Positions 12,975-23,442 of a stretch of DNA of 64,000 nt are shown in pieces. How positions within the stretch are numbered: the first letter of the stretch is position 1; each line of letters begins with the position of its first letter. Both the position numbers and the translations under genes were made by a program. This stretch comes from Galeruca laticollis (lineage: Eukaryota; Arthropoda; Insecta; Coleoptera; Chrysomelidae): contig OY998179.1 in assembly GCA_963921935.1 (NCBI GenBank), positions 55,100,222-55,164,221 on the forward strand. The letters run 5' to 3'. Under the pieces are notes generated by a model. It was not told the DNA's origin. It was given only the letters and a program-made list of their open reading frames with translations, and did not search any database.

Positions 12975-14411
12975 AATGTTGCTTTCTATATCAAAGTTTT
13001 GCATTGTCACCCCAAAGAATTCATAAATTTAAATGAGAAGTTAGAAAAAGAAAATTTATATGGTTTATTGTATATTGAGGGAAAAATTAATGATAAAACA
13101 TTTCAAATTTTAATTGATACAGGAAGCGAAGCATCTTTAATTGATTTAAAATTAATAAATGAAAATAATAACTTAAAAGAAAGAGAAATAAAAATTCCTA
13201 AGGTAATGTTAACAGGTATAAATAATCGAAAACTGTGTGAGGTAAACAAATTGTATGATATAAATTTACAAGTGGAAGAAGCAATACTTAATTTTCAACT
13301 ACTAGCTGTTCCAAACCTAGAAACAAGTATAATAATAGGAAACGATGTACTGGAAAAATATGAAGCAATAGTAAATTATGAAGAAAAGAAAATTCGGTTA
13401 AACGGAAAATGGGTACGATTGAATATGATAGAGGAAGTAGAGGAGAAGATGAAGAAGATAAGTCATGTTAAAAATGAAAATTTGAAATATAAAGATGAAA
13501 AATTGAAGTATGAAAATAAAGAAGAAGTAGACGTTGCAGAAAAGAGTGATAATGTGATAGATTGTAATGAAGAACATTATGAATTTGTAAAAGAATTGTT
13601 AAAGAGGTATGAGAGATTAATGTCGAGAGAACCAAGAGTGGCTAAGAAATATGAGCATAGGATGGAGGTAAAGCATATAGAAAATTTTAAATCAAAATCA
13701 TATCCAGTACCTTACAAATTAAAAGATAGAGTGAAGAAAGAGTTGGAGATATTACAAAGAGATGGGATAATAGAAAGAAGCAATACACCGTACATAAATC
13801 CACTAGTAGTTGTACAGAAGAAGAATAATGATATAAGAATATGTCTAGACGCTAGAACCATTAATAAGTACACAGTACCTCAATACGAGGCACCTATGTC
13901 AGTCGATGGAATTTTGGGAAGGATAACAAATGCAAAGATGTTTTCAAAGTTAGATTTAGTACATAGTTTTTGGCTGATACCATTGCACATAGACTCAAGA
14001 GACTATACAGGATTCTCAGTAGATGGAGTTGTGTATCGATTCTGCGTAGTACCATTTGGTATACAAGGAGCTTGTTCAGCTTTAGTAAGAGCTTTACATC
14101 AAGTTTTGAATAAATACGAAGATTTTATCCTACATTATATTGATGATATCCTGATATTTTCCAATAATGAGGAGGAGCACCGAAGACATTTGAAGATTGC
14201 ACTGGAAAGTCTTGACGAAGCTGGTCTGAAATTAAACAAAGACAAATGTCAGTTTTTTAAAACGAATATTATTTATTTAGGATACAAAATTGATGAGACT
14301 GGAATAGAGATGGATCCAGATAGAATAAAATTAATTAGGGAATTTAAAACACCATACAATTTAAAAATGCTGCGAGGGTTTTTAGGAACTATCAATTATT
14401 TCAAACGATAA
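12975..14411 (+). pseudogene. Pol part 1: protease and reverse transcriptase
   Basis: This frame is the same as gag, separated from it only by the TAA at 12972, so expression would need readthrough or the stop is a mutation. Retropepsin is seen as ILIDTGSEASLID near 13110. The RT follows with its usual motif order: ICLDARTINKYT, FSKLDLVHSFWLIPL, the VPFGIQGA loop near 14050 and the catalytic YIDD in HYIDDILIF near 14136. It ends at an in-frame TAA (14409-14411) inside the RT connection region, and the protein similarity continues straight past it. The RT catalytic aspartates are present, but the polyprotein is cut off before RNase H and integrase. Confidence 0.85.
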
Positions 14412-16117
14412 GTGCCAAATATCACAGAAATGGAACTACCATTGATGGAATTATTAAAGAAAGGAGTACCATGGAAATGGAATGAAGAAAGAGAAAATTC
14501 ATTCAATAAGATCAAATATATTTTCGAGTCTAAATTAAAAATTTATTATCCCGATTATAAATTACCATTCATACTGAAAACAGATATGCAGGAGTTCTTA
14601 TTCAAAGACAAGAAGATAAAGAAATCCCGATTAGCTTTATTTCAAGAACCACTAAAAAGCACGAGAAAAATTACAGTGTTAGTGAATTAGAATTAGGAAG
14701 TATTATATTTTGTGTGACTAAATTTCGATTTTATTTATTAGGAAATAAATTTTCCATTGAAACAGATAACCAATCACTGACATCGATATTGGACAATAAA
14801 TTTGGAAATAGCAGAATTCACAGATCGGCATTGTTACTTCAAGAATATTCTTTTGATATTAAATATGTCACAGGGAAGTCAAATATTGTACCAGACTATC
14901 TAAGCAGAATGGATGGAGAAAATAAGAAGAACTTGCACAAATTAAACATAGGATTAAACATTTTGAGACAAACAGATGGTATATTTTCACTAGAAGAAAT
15001 AAAGAAGGATCAGGGTGAACTAACAGAAAAGGAGAAGAGGGGATCTTTAAATAAAAATGGTATATATTATAAAATAGTTGGACAGAATGAATTATATCTA
15101 ACAACAATGGAATTTGCAAAAAATGTATTAAGGGAGATACACAAGCAGTATGGACATACTGGAATGCGAAGAACATGGTTGATTTGGAGAGAGAATTATA
15201 TTTGCAAAAAGGATATTCCAATAGCTAAGGATATAGTACAAACTTGTACTATATGTCAGCTGAGTAAGGACAAAAACTACCATAATGAAAACTTACCAAA
15301 ATCTATTCGATCTGAAAAACCATTGGACTTAGTATCAGTGGATTTTATGTCGAACCTTATCACAAGCTTCCAGGGCAATAAACACATATTCGTCATAGTA
15401 GACATCTTCTCTAAATTCATTTATATTAGGCAGGCAGCTAAAGCAAATACAAAAACAATATGTAATATAATGAATAACTATTTTAATGAAGTAGGCAGGC
15501 CAAAAAGATGTATATTAGATAATGCCGCATATTTTAACAATAAACGTTTTAAAAATTTTATGCAAAAGAATGGAGTTATATTGACATTTACAAGTATACG
15601 GCATCCAGCATCAAACCCAACGGAACGATATATCAAGGAAATAATAAAGTACCTGAGAGTATTGACATCACACGAACATCGAAATTGGGAAAATAAATTA
15701 ATGGATGTGGAATATTATATGAATAACGTACCAAATACCAGTACACAAGAAATTCCGATACAGATAATGAAGAAAATAAAACCTGACAGACCATGGATAT
15801 TAAAAAAGGAAAGTCAATATGATGAATTATTAGAAAAAGTTAATGTACAACTCAAAAGAGTTGCTGATCGATACATAAAACGAAGAAATAAAAAAATTAA
15901 AAGACCAACAACATTTAAAGAAGGAGATTGGGTAATAGAAAGATCTTTGCAAATAGTCGATAAAAAATTAAACCAATGTGCTAAGCTGAAACTACCATTT
16001 AATGGACCTTATATAGTAGAGAAGGCATATGAGAATAGCTATGTTTTAAGGAACCCATATAATAATCAATTGAGAGGGACAATACATGTGCAAAACTTGT
16101 ATAAATTCAACAAGTAG
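14412..16117 (+). pseudogene. Pol part 2: RNase H and integrase
   Basis: After the stop at 14409 the same frame runs to about 14690, but similarity leaves it near 14585. The block encoding the first catalytic Asp of RNase H (KTD) is followed by a short deletion and a frame change. The rest is open to TAG at 16115. In that second frame one sees the RNase H end (IETDNQSL), the linker ending VPDYLSRM, an HHCC zinc-binding domain (EIHKQYGHTG ... CTICQ), and the integrase core with Asp in VDFMSN, Asp in CILDNAA and Glu in NPTERYIKE. A C-terminal GPY-type module (FNGPYIVEKAY) and NLYKFNK at the end follow. The integrase itself looks intact. No chromodomain and no env follow. Confidence 0.85.
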
Positions 16118-16322
16118 CAGCATTTTAAAAATCATGTCATACAAATAATTAGTATCTGATAAGAAGATATAAGAAATTGATGAAATTGAATTTTTTTTAT
16201 AAAATATTATTTAATTTAACCTATTCGAGTTCATATTAGATATAAATGGAGTTAAAAAGTAAAAATTACATTTTCAAAATACAAAAGAAAATCAATCAGA
16301 CATATAATAATATTTTGAAAAT

Positions 16323-16337
16323 GAAATTGGGGGAAAT
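16323..16337 (+). other. Polypurine tract of the gypsy element
   Basis: GAAATTGGGGGAAAT lies immediately before the 3' LTR start, the expected site for priming of plus-strand DNA. Confidence 0.8.
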
Positions 16338-17799
16338 TGAAACCATCTAAAGTTGGTAAGTCCAATTGAAGGTTACAGAACTAAAAAAGGATATAGGTAA
16401 TAAGTTTATTATTATGTTTTCGTTAGAGAATATTATAATAATTATTGATTTGGGACACACTATATAGTATAGAGTAAGTCTAACAACATTTAAAAATGAA
16501 AAAGGCAAAGATTTAGAGGCAATAGCAAATTTGATATATCAGAATTATCTTATATAAACCTATACAAAAAGTTTAAATTTTAATACAATGTTTGCATATA
16601 GTGTAAATAATCATTGTATCTAAACAAATAAATCCTTAATTTTAATTGGTGAAGTGATAGATAGTAGCCGCGAATAAACATGTGACATTATGTTTACAAT
16701 GACAGAAATAAAACAAAAAGGTTTGTTGACAAAAAAAATGGAAAAAACGGCGTGGTTGAAGGGGATGAAATGAAAAAGACAGCAGGAGAAGTCATGAAAT
16801 TAGATTCTCTTTAAAAAGTTGTAAATTAAAAAATTGAAAAGTCAAAAATAAAAGCCGGATATTAATACAGTGAAGAAAACTAACCTGTGAGTGACATCCT
16901 ATGTAATGTTAAACCAGGAAGTGGTAAGATATTTATCATATTTATTGACTGGAAATTATATCAATTGCTATACTTATTCCTACTAAAGAACATTTCATTT
17001 TCCACTGAAGTATATATAACATCTGTATGCAGATCTAATGTTACTTGTCCCATACAAAGACTTGGTGAACTTTATTTATATTATGAATCAGAATTAACCT
17101 ACAAATGAACACTCATAAGTCGGCTGAATTTGCATTTATTTGTTAGTTGTATATTTAATAGTTTTAAAGGTTTTGTATAGTTAGATAGGATTATTGAATT
17201 TAGTATTAAAAAGGGAAGCTTACCTTACTTAATATTCCAAAGAACACAATATTAATCCATATAGAAAAATAGATAACATAACCAACATTTAGGATTTAGA
17301 AACACATGTAGATATTGTTGATATTTCAACCAGTAGTAAGAGATAGAGAACCTACCAACGATGACGATCGTTGTCGAATGAAGCTGTAGAAATGTTAACT
17401 CGTAATACAGGGTCAGTACGATAAGTAATTCACTTAACACAAATAAATTTGAGAATAATAAAAACAGTATTTATTGAATATTTACAAATAACATCTAAAT
17501 GGTAATTAATATTGAGTTGCAGAGGAATACTGATAATTTTGAGGTGAGGTTTATAAAGTTTAATTCATATTATGACAATTTGCATTTGATATATTAAAAT
17601 CATTCACATAAAGAAAAATTTTATTTTAATTATAAATGTTACATTGAGTGAACCGCTACCTGAGAACAAGAATCTCAACCATAATTATAGCTAGCCGGAT
17701 AAGAAAAATATAAAACATAATAAATATACAAGGAGATTCGTAAAAAAAAAGGAAGAAGGTAAAATTTAAACTTATATATTAAAACATAGAACATACAAT

Positions 17800-17806
<7 letters not shown>
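16338..17806 (+). repeat. 3' LTR of the gypsy element
   Basis: Near-identical to 9424-10890. Differences were counted by eye as about eight substitutions and two one-base indels. It runs into a (TA)n tract at its right end. Confidence 0.92.

Positions 17807-17848
<42 letters not shown>
17806..17848. repeat. (TA)n microsatellite between gypsy 3' LTR and mariner
   Basis: Alternating T and A with one TTT interruption. It includes the TA target dinucleotide (17847-17848) of the mariner. Confidence 0.9.
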
Positions 17849-18229
17849 CAGGGTGTCCCGGGACTAATGGGAAAAAAGTCAGGAGCGTAGTTAGTACTTC
17901 ATATAAACTTTTACTATGCAGGCCCTCGTTTTCGAGTTATAGGCCTCCAAAGTTTTAATTTTGAATTTGGTTTTTATTTGTATTTTTTGTAATAGTTATT
18001 TGATCTTCATAAAATTCACGGCAAAGCTATAATGTATGTGTATGTTTATTTTGGTAAGGTAAACAGATTTACAGTAGTGCATTGAAGCCAGGGACGGACT
18101 ACCCGCTATGGTTAGTGATCCAAAAATTTTGCAGGTATGGCACACCCTGTATGAAATTATCGAAATTCACTTCCCCACACATCAAGCTAACGAAAAGGTA
18201 CTCTTGTTGGAATTCGATAAAATAAGCCG
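17849..18229 (+). repeat. Left TIR of the mariner
   Basis: It matches the reverse complement of 19969-20363 over its whole length, with scattered mismatches and one short extra block in the right copy near 20306. Confidence 0.9.
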
Positions 18230-18373
18230 ACTTATTAATTGGAAAGTTGGTAAAAACTTTTTTTAAGTGTTTTTACCGTTTATCAAGTTACCATAGGATT
18301 AGTTGTCAAACGTTGTGTAGAATAGTTCGTAGTCAGTACTTGTCAATAATTCATAAGTCCTCAATTTAACAGT

Positions 18374-19510
18374 TACAATAGCAGAATTCGCTTTTATTGA
18401 GTACGCAGATAAACATCTAATGTATGGACTGGCTTCTCGAAACTGTTTAGAGGCCAAAAGGCTTTATGAAGAACATTTTGCAAACAGAGCATTGCCAGAC
18501 AGACGAATGTTTGGGCGTATTGATCTCAGGTTACGAGAAACAGGTATGAATAAGTAAATGTAATTTTCCATGTATACAAAACAAAATTTTAAATTTTAGG
18601 AAGATTTTCGCCAGAAAAAGCTGGAGAAGGTCCAGTACGAAGCACACGTACTGTGGCAGTTGAACAAGACTTGTTAAATGCAGTTGATAATGAACCATCG
18701 AGTTTTAGAAAATTATCAAGAGAACATAACGTCTCGAAATCAGTTGTTCATCGCGTCCTAAAAGAACAGCTGTTATATCCTTTTCACATGAAAAAAGTAC
18801 ACCGTATGACAGTGGCTGATTATCCTGCTCGACTTGAGTATAGCCAGTGGTTTCTGCGACAACAACAAGCAGACAACACATTTATTAGTAACGTTCTCTT
18901 TACGAACGAACCGGGTTTCACCAGAGATGGAATCATAAATTCTCATAATATGCATTTATGGGATGATGTGAATCCACATGGCATTATCCAAACTAGGATC
19001 CAGCATAGATTCATGGTTAATGTTTGGCAGGAATAGTTGGCAATAATTTGATACAGCCATACTTTATTGACGGTACTTTGACCGGTCAGAGATATTTGGA
19101 GTTTTTTGCAAAATGAGTTATGGAACCTGTTTGATGATGTGCTACTACAAACTCGTAGGAATTTATGGTTCATGCATGATGGGGCCCCTCCTCATTTCAG
19201 TTTAGATGTACGACACCATTTACACACAAGGCTTCCTAATAGATGGATTGGTCGTGGAGGCCCTTTTCAATGGCCACCGCGATCAGGAGACGTTAATCCT
19301 ATGGATTTCTTTCTCTAGGGTTATCTCAAAAGTAAGGTATACGCAACACCTGTGCAAACAAGGCAAGATTTAATAGACAGAATTGTGTTAAACTGCAATG
19401 TTATTAGAAATAGTGTGAAATTGCTCTTTCAAGTGCAAAGAAATAACCTTCGTAGACTTAGAATGTGCGTGGAAGTGGGAGGAGCTCATATTGAACATTT
19501 ATTAGAATTA
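18374..19510 (+). pseudogene. Mariner (DD41D) transposase, broken, with one intron
   Basis: Coding similarity starts near 18374 (no clear ATG) with an N-terminal DNA-binding part (EYADKHLMYGLASRNCLEAK). A GT-AG intron of 56 nt at 18544-18599 joins two in-frame exons (RETG to RFSPEKAG). The catalytic domain follows, in three frames: frameshifts near 19027 and 19100, and a TAG at 19316 in place of the usual Trp after DFFL. The first catalytic Asp is replaced by Asn (LFTNEPGF, where relatives have FSDE). The second is seen in MHDGAPPHF. The third, in VNPMDFFL, is 41 residues further on by my count, hence DD41D. It cannot be active. The natural C-terminal end has been displaced by the hairpin insertion at 19511. 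Confidence 0.88.
18544..18599 (+). other. 56-nt GT-AG intron in mariner transposase
   Basis: It starts GTATGAATAAG and ends AATTTTAG. Splicing joins two exons in one frame with continuous family similarity, while reading through meets stop codons. Confidence 0.75.
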
Positions 19511-19756
19511 GTGTTTTTAAATGAAACTCAAGGTCTCTAGTTAATTCCACAATATAATACAAGTTATTGAAAATTCTAAAAAATTGACAATTGTTTCGAT
19601 AAATCAATATCATCGTTATCGAAACAATTGTCAAATTTTTTAGAATTTTCAATAACTTGTATTATATTGTGGAATTAACTAGAGACCTTGAGTTTCATTT
19701 AAAAACACTAATATGAGCATATTCCACGAAGTAAGGGTCGAGACAGTCAATTTCAT
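19511..19756. mobile_element. Hairpin element copy 1 (possible minimal Penelope-like element)
   Basis: Two nearly perfect inverted arms, 19511-19602 and 19616-19708 (one single-base indel), enclose a 13-nt loop. A 48-nt tail (19709-19756) lies on one side only. The whole is bounded by a 12-bp target duplication, TTATTAGAATTA at 19499-19510 and TTATTAGAATAA at 19757-19768 (one mismatch). A second copy sits at 22993-23214. There is no ORF. A one-sided tail outside inverted repeats plus 12-bp duplications is also the plan of the Penelope-like element at 47515-49015. Confidence 0.8.
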
Positions 19757-19968
19757 TTATTAGAATAACGTTAGTTTTTGTTGTTGTTTAGGAATTAGTT
19801 TTAGTCTAATGTTTTATAACTTGTGTTTTTTGAGGTTTTATTAATGGTTTAATAATGTTATGTTCGTAATTTTGATGAAAAGCAAGTAAATTCTGGACAT
19901 CGTATTAATAAGTTAGTTAGGTAGATTTGTACGTAGTGCATTAATAAAACTGTAAATATTAGCCAAAC

Positions 19969-20360
19969 GGCTTATTTTATCGAATTCCAAGAGTACCTTT
20001 TCGTCAGCTTGATGTGTGGGGAAGTGAATTTCGATAATTTCACCAGGGTGTGCCATACCTGCAAAATTTTTGGATCACTAACCATTGCGAGTAGTCCGTC
20101 CCTGGCTTCAATGCACTACTGTAAATCTGTTTACCTTACCAAAATAAACATACACTTACATTATAGCTTTGCCGTAAATTTTATGAAGATCAAATAACTA
20201 GTACAAAAAATAAAAATAAAAACCAAATTAAAAATTAAAACTTTGGAGGCCTATAACTCGAAAACGAGGGCCTGCATAGTAAAAGTTTATATGAAGTACT
20301 AACATTATTTTGGCTCATATTATACTCTCCTGACTTTTTTCTCATTAGTCCCGGGACACC

Positions 20361-20363
<3 letters not shown>
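19969..20363 (-). repeat. Right TIR of the mariner
   Basis: Inverted copy of 17849-18229, ending ...CCCGGGACACCCTG before TA. Confidence 0.9.
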
Positions 20364-20399
<36 letters not shown>

Positions 20400-20413
20400 T
20401 ATTTATATATATA

Positions 20414-20457
<44 letters not shown>
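20364..20457. repeat. Interrupted (TA)n tract right of the mariner
   Basis: Alternating T and A with two AAAT interruptions. It is probably the continuation of the tract at 9376 and 17806 before the gypsy and mariner insertions. Confidence 0.9.
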
Positions 20458-20461
<4 letters not shown>

Positions 20462-21048
20462 TAGATCGGTAATAATTTATTTTTATTCCTATATTTCATA
20501 TCAAATTGCATTTTATAATGGTATACTTGTCGTCAACTATCATATTTCGTTTTGGTTTTTGACATTACGTATAATTACAGTTTTCTACATATATTATTAT
20601 GTTTCCCATTCATTTTTATGATTAAATATTAACTAACATATCTTATATATGTTTTTACAAATTCTAAATGTCATTTATTAATCAATACTTGTAGCACTGT
20701 TGATTTTATTATTACCATCCTATTTATTCTTTAAATATAAGCAGATGCTTTAGGTGTCTAACGTTTCGTGTGGCGTTACGTTATTTTATTGATCTTCGTT
20801 TGCCTGTTAAGTTCTGTCTAAGGTTGTTTCTTTCAAAATACAGAATTATTTTAGTGTTTTATGAATAATTGTTTATGAATTCTTTTTATTTTCTTATTAA
20901 TTTTCTCTATGATTATGCCCATTGATTCCAATTGATTATATTGTTATATAGATATTTTATTGATTTTGTTACTTTATTTGCAAATTATTTTTATTGATAG
21001 ATATTGTTATTTTATACTTTATTGGGATTCTATGAATGTTATATGCTC

Positions 21049-21086
<38 letters not shown>

Positions 21087-22682
21087 ACATCCAAATTATC
21101 CACTTATTAAATACCTACCTACCCACTATATTCACATTTTCAATCTAACTAAACCGTGAATATGTCGTGTTGAATACGATGATATGTATACGAATGTCCC
21201 TAACTTTTCCAGTACTTCCCAAATAATGTCCTTACAAATCACTCATCTACTCAAGCGAACAATTTAGATAAGGTTCCAACAGCTTAGGTTTCATAATCGC
21301 CATAGATTAGGTGGTAAAAATAGGAAATAATATTTGCTTGTCGTTAAATTATTAGCGAAACGCACGCAAACAATATGAACTTACGTGTTTCATATCTGCA
21401 TGTTTGTGTAACCCTCTTTTAATATTTAATTTATACAGTAAAGCTACCATAGTATTGCCACTGTAAACGACTGATACATAAAATATTTGAGTGACACTCC
21501 AGCTTTTAAAACGACCTTCGGTTGTTTAAGTTAAGTTGATGTTTGACTAGGCTATTATTATTATTTGTCTGTGATTTTAATCATTCAATTTTCGTGCGAA
21601 TAATAACATGCATTATGCCATCAAGCTTTCAGTTTATACTTCTAATAATTCTGTACTTTCGAATTGTATTATTTGAATTACACTAAGTTGCTACAGAACT
21701 TTGAATCTGAGAGAAAAGAAAATCATTTCTATCAAGAACAATCTGCTCTTGAATATATTAATTGACAGCAATAGATTAAGAACAACAAAACTATGTGAGA
21801 AACAAAATCGATTACACTTTTTGACCAATTTTCGCTTCCTTTTTTATCCGGCAGAATTTTGAGTGCTTTTTATCTTCTTTAGTCTGTCCACTTATCTTAG
21901 TGAATCTCTTCGTCCAATTTTAGTACAATGCAGCATCGCTAGTACAGGAATTGGTTAAAAATAAATATACAAGAGCAACCCCATACGGTAGTTATAAAGG
22001 CTACGAATAGAAATAATTGTTGGACATAGATATCTTATGATCCTTACAAGATTATCTACAATAGAGCCTTACATTATTTCTACAATGAATTTCTAAAAGA
22101 TAAGACTAGAGAACGAAAAGTTTGGAGTTCAGAAATGTATAATATTTATGAATTGACTTAGCTTGTATTTTCCTCATGAAATAGAGATATCTGACAATCA
22201 GAAGACGAGCTGAGGAAGCCCATTCATTTTTCCAGTGGAATGTACATTGAACTTGTGACGATGACGCATTGTAAACTCAACTGCCTCAACGAATAAGTAC
22301 AAGAAGTAATCATTTATTTCCGATGAATTGGGCACTTATTTCTTATGTGATATACATCTCAGCCTTCGTACCTATCAATTTTTAAACCTAACCTCTTATG
22401 TGCAATTTCCATTGACCAATTATATCATCTAAATGGTCATGAAAGATCAATTGGTTTAGAGACTCTTTTTCCCCACATATTCAATTTTTTTCTCGTGTCT
22501 TACTTAGTATTCAAGTGTTACCTTACACCATCAATTATGTCAAACTGTTCCCAATTATTACGAACACATTTTTTCAATAATTAGTCATATCTACATATCT
22601 GTCCATTTATTATATCAAATCTTAAAAAACTATATTCTCAATAGTTGCTAATATATTCCAAAAATTAGTAACTTCGTCATAT
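20458..22682. other. Non-coding stretch, nothing recognised apart from a microsatellite
   Basis: No coding region or element ends were recognised. An (AT)17 tract lies at 21050-21083. Confidence 0.5.
21050..21083. repeat. (TA)17 microsatellite
   Basis: Uninterrupted alternating T and A. Confidence 0.95.
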
Positions 22683-23398
22683 TGTTATGAAATCACACAA
22701 TAGTGTATTGCGTGAATCCGACTCTGCATACGCTATCTATGAGAGGAAAAATTTAGGCCAATACGCTGGGATTTCTTGGAACTATTTAACATTATCTTTT
22801 GGAACTATGATTATCTAGAAATTTCCAGTGATGTACATTGTTTTCGTGACTAGTCCTGTCTAGAGCCTTCCAGGTAGGCCGTTTGTGTGTGAGCCGCATT
22901 GTAGAATAATCTTGAGTGAAAAGGCATTAATATATAAAGGACCGACCAGCGGAAGGAGTTAGTTGGAATAAACAGTAAACAAATAAGTATAAGTGTTTTT
23001 AAATGAAACTCAAGGTCTCTAGTTAATTCCACAATATAATACAAGTTATTGAAAATTCTAAAAAATTGACAATTGTTTCGATAAATCAATATCATCGTCA
23101 GAATTTTCAATAACTTGTATTATATTGTGGAATTAACTAGAGACCTTGAGTTTCATTTAAAAACACTAATATGAGCATATTACACGAAGTAAGGGTCGAG
23201 ACAGTCAATTTCATAAATAAGTATAAATTAAATAGTGAAGTGTTAATATGAATTGATGTAAGTGAATATACTGTATATCCAGCATAAATTAGTGAATAGT
23301 GTAGTGAATAAATAAATTAAGTGAGTAGACATAGCGTGTGTATAAATTTATCCCACCCGTCAAAATAAAAACTTTAAATAAATAAGAAAAACATTACA
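22683..23398 (+). repeat. 5' LTR of gypsy copy A
   Basis: It starts TGTTATGAAAT and ends AACATTACA, so TG...CA. It is about 480 bp once the 222-bp hairpin insertion and its 12-bp duplication are subtracted, close to the 499-bp LTR at 42040-42538. Confidence 0.85.
22993..23214. mobile_element. Hairpin element copy 2 (possible minimal Penelope-like element)
   Basis: Same family as 19511-19756. The tail (23167-23214) differs at one position. The right arm near the apex lacks about 24 nt, giving a larger loop. It is flanked by a perfect 12-bp duplication AAATAAGTATAA at 22981-22992 and 23215-23226. It lies in the LTR of gypsy copy A; the LTR of copy B lacks it. Confidence 0.85.
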
Positions 23399-23399
23399 T

Positions 23400-23413
23400 T
23401 GGTGTCAGAAGTG
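23400..23413 (+). other. Primer binding site, leucine tRNA
   Basis: TGGTGTCAGAAGTG matches the complement of the 3' end of animal leucine tRNA (CACTTCTGACACCA). It follows the LTR end by one base. Confidence 0.8.
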
Positions 23414-23442
23414 ATATAATATAAATAAATTGCTACATAAAA

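Larger units (their letters stand above)
9424..17806 (+). mobile_element. Ty3/gypsy LTR retrotransposon, full length, recently inserted, disabled
   Basis: The element has two LTRs of about 1.47 kb, a lysine-tRNA-like primer binding site, gag, protease, RT, RNase H, integrase and a polypurine tract, and no env (only about 220 bp separate integrase from the 3' LTR). By eye the LTRs differ at about eight substitutions and two single-base indels, so insertion was recent on a genomic scale. Three faults disable it: a stop in the Gag N terminus, a stop at the end of RT, and a small deletion with frameshift at the start of RNase H. Insertion into TATATA resembles the RYRYRY preference known for errantivirus-related gypsy elements. 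Confidence 0.92.
17849..20363 (+). mobile_element. DD41D-type mariner with very long TIRs
   Basis: A Tc1/mariner superfamily element starting CAGGGTGTCCCGGGAC and ending in the reverse complement, flanked by TA on both sides (17847-17848 and 20364-20365). The TIRs are unusually long, about 381 bp on the left and 395 bp on the right. It carries one decayed transposase gene with a short intron, and a 246-bp hairpin insertion at 19511-19756. Confidence 0.92.

Noticed and set aside
19511..19708. Hairpin as a microRNA precursor
   Set aside because: Arms of 92 bp with almost perfect pairing and target duplications point to a mobile element; a miRNA hairpin would be shorter and bulged. siRNA production remains possible.
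22993..23214. Hairpin copy 2 as a fragment carried from the mariner
   Set aside because: Both copies have their own 12-bp duplications exactly at the same element ends, so the hairpin is an independent element rather than mariner sequence.
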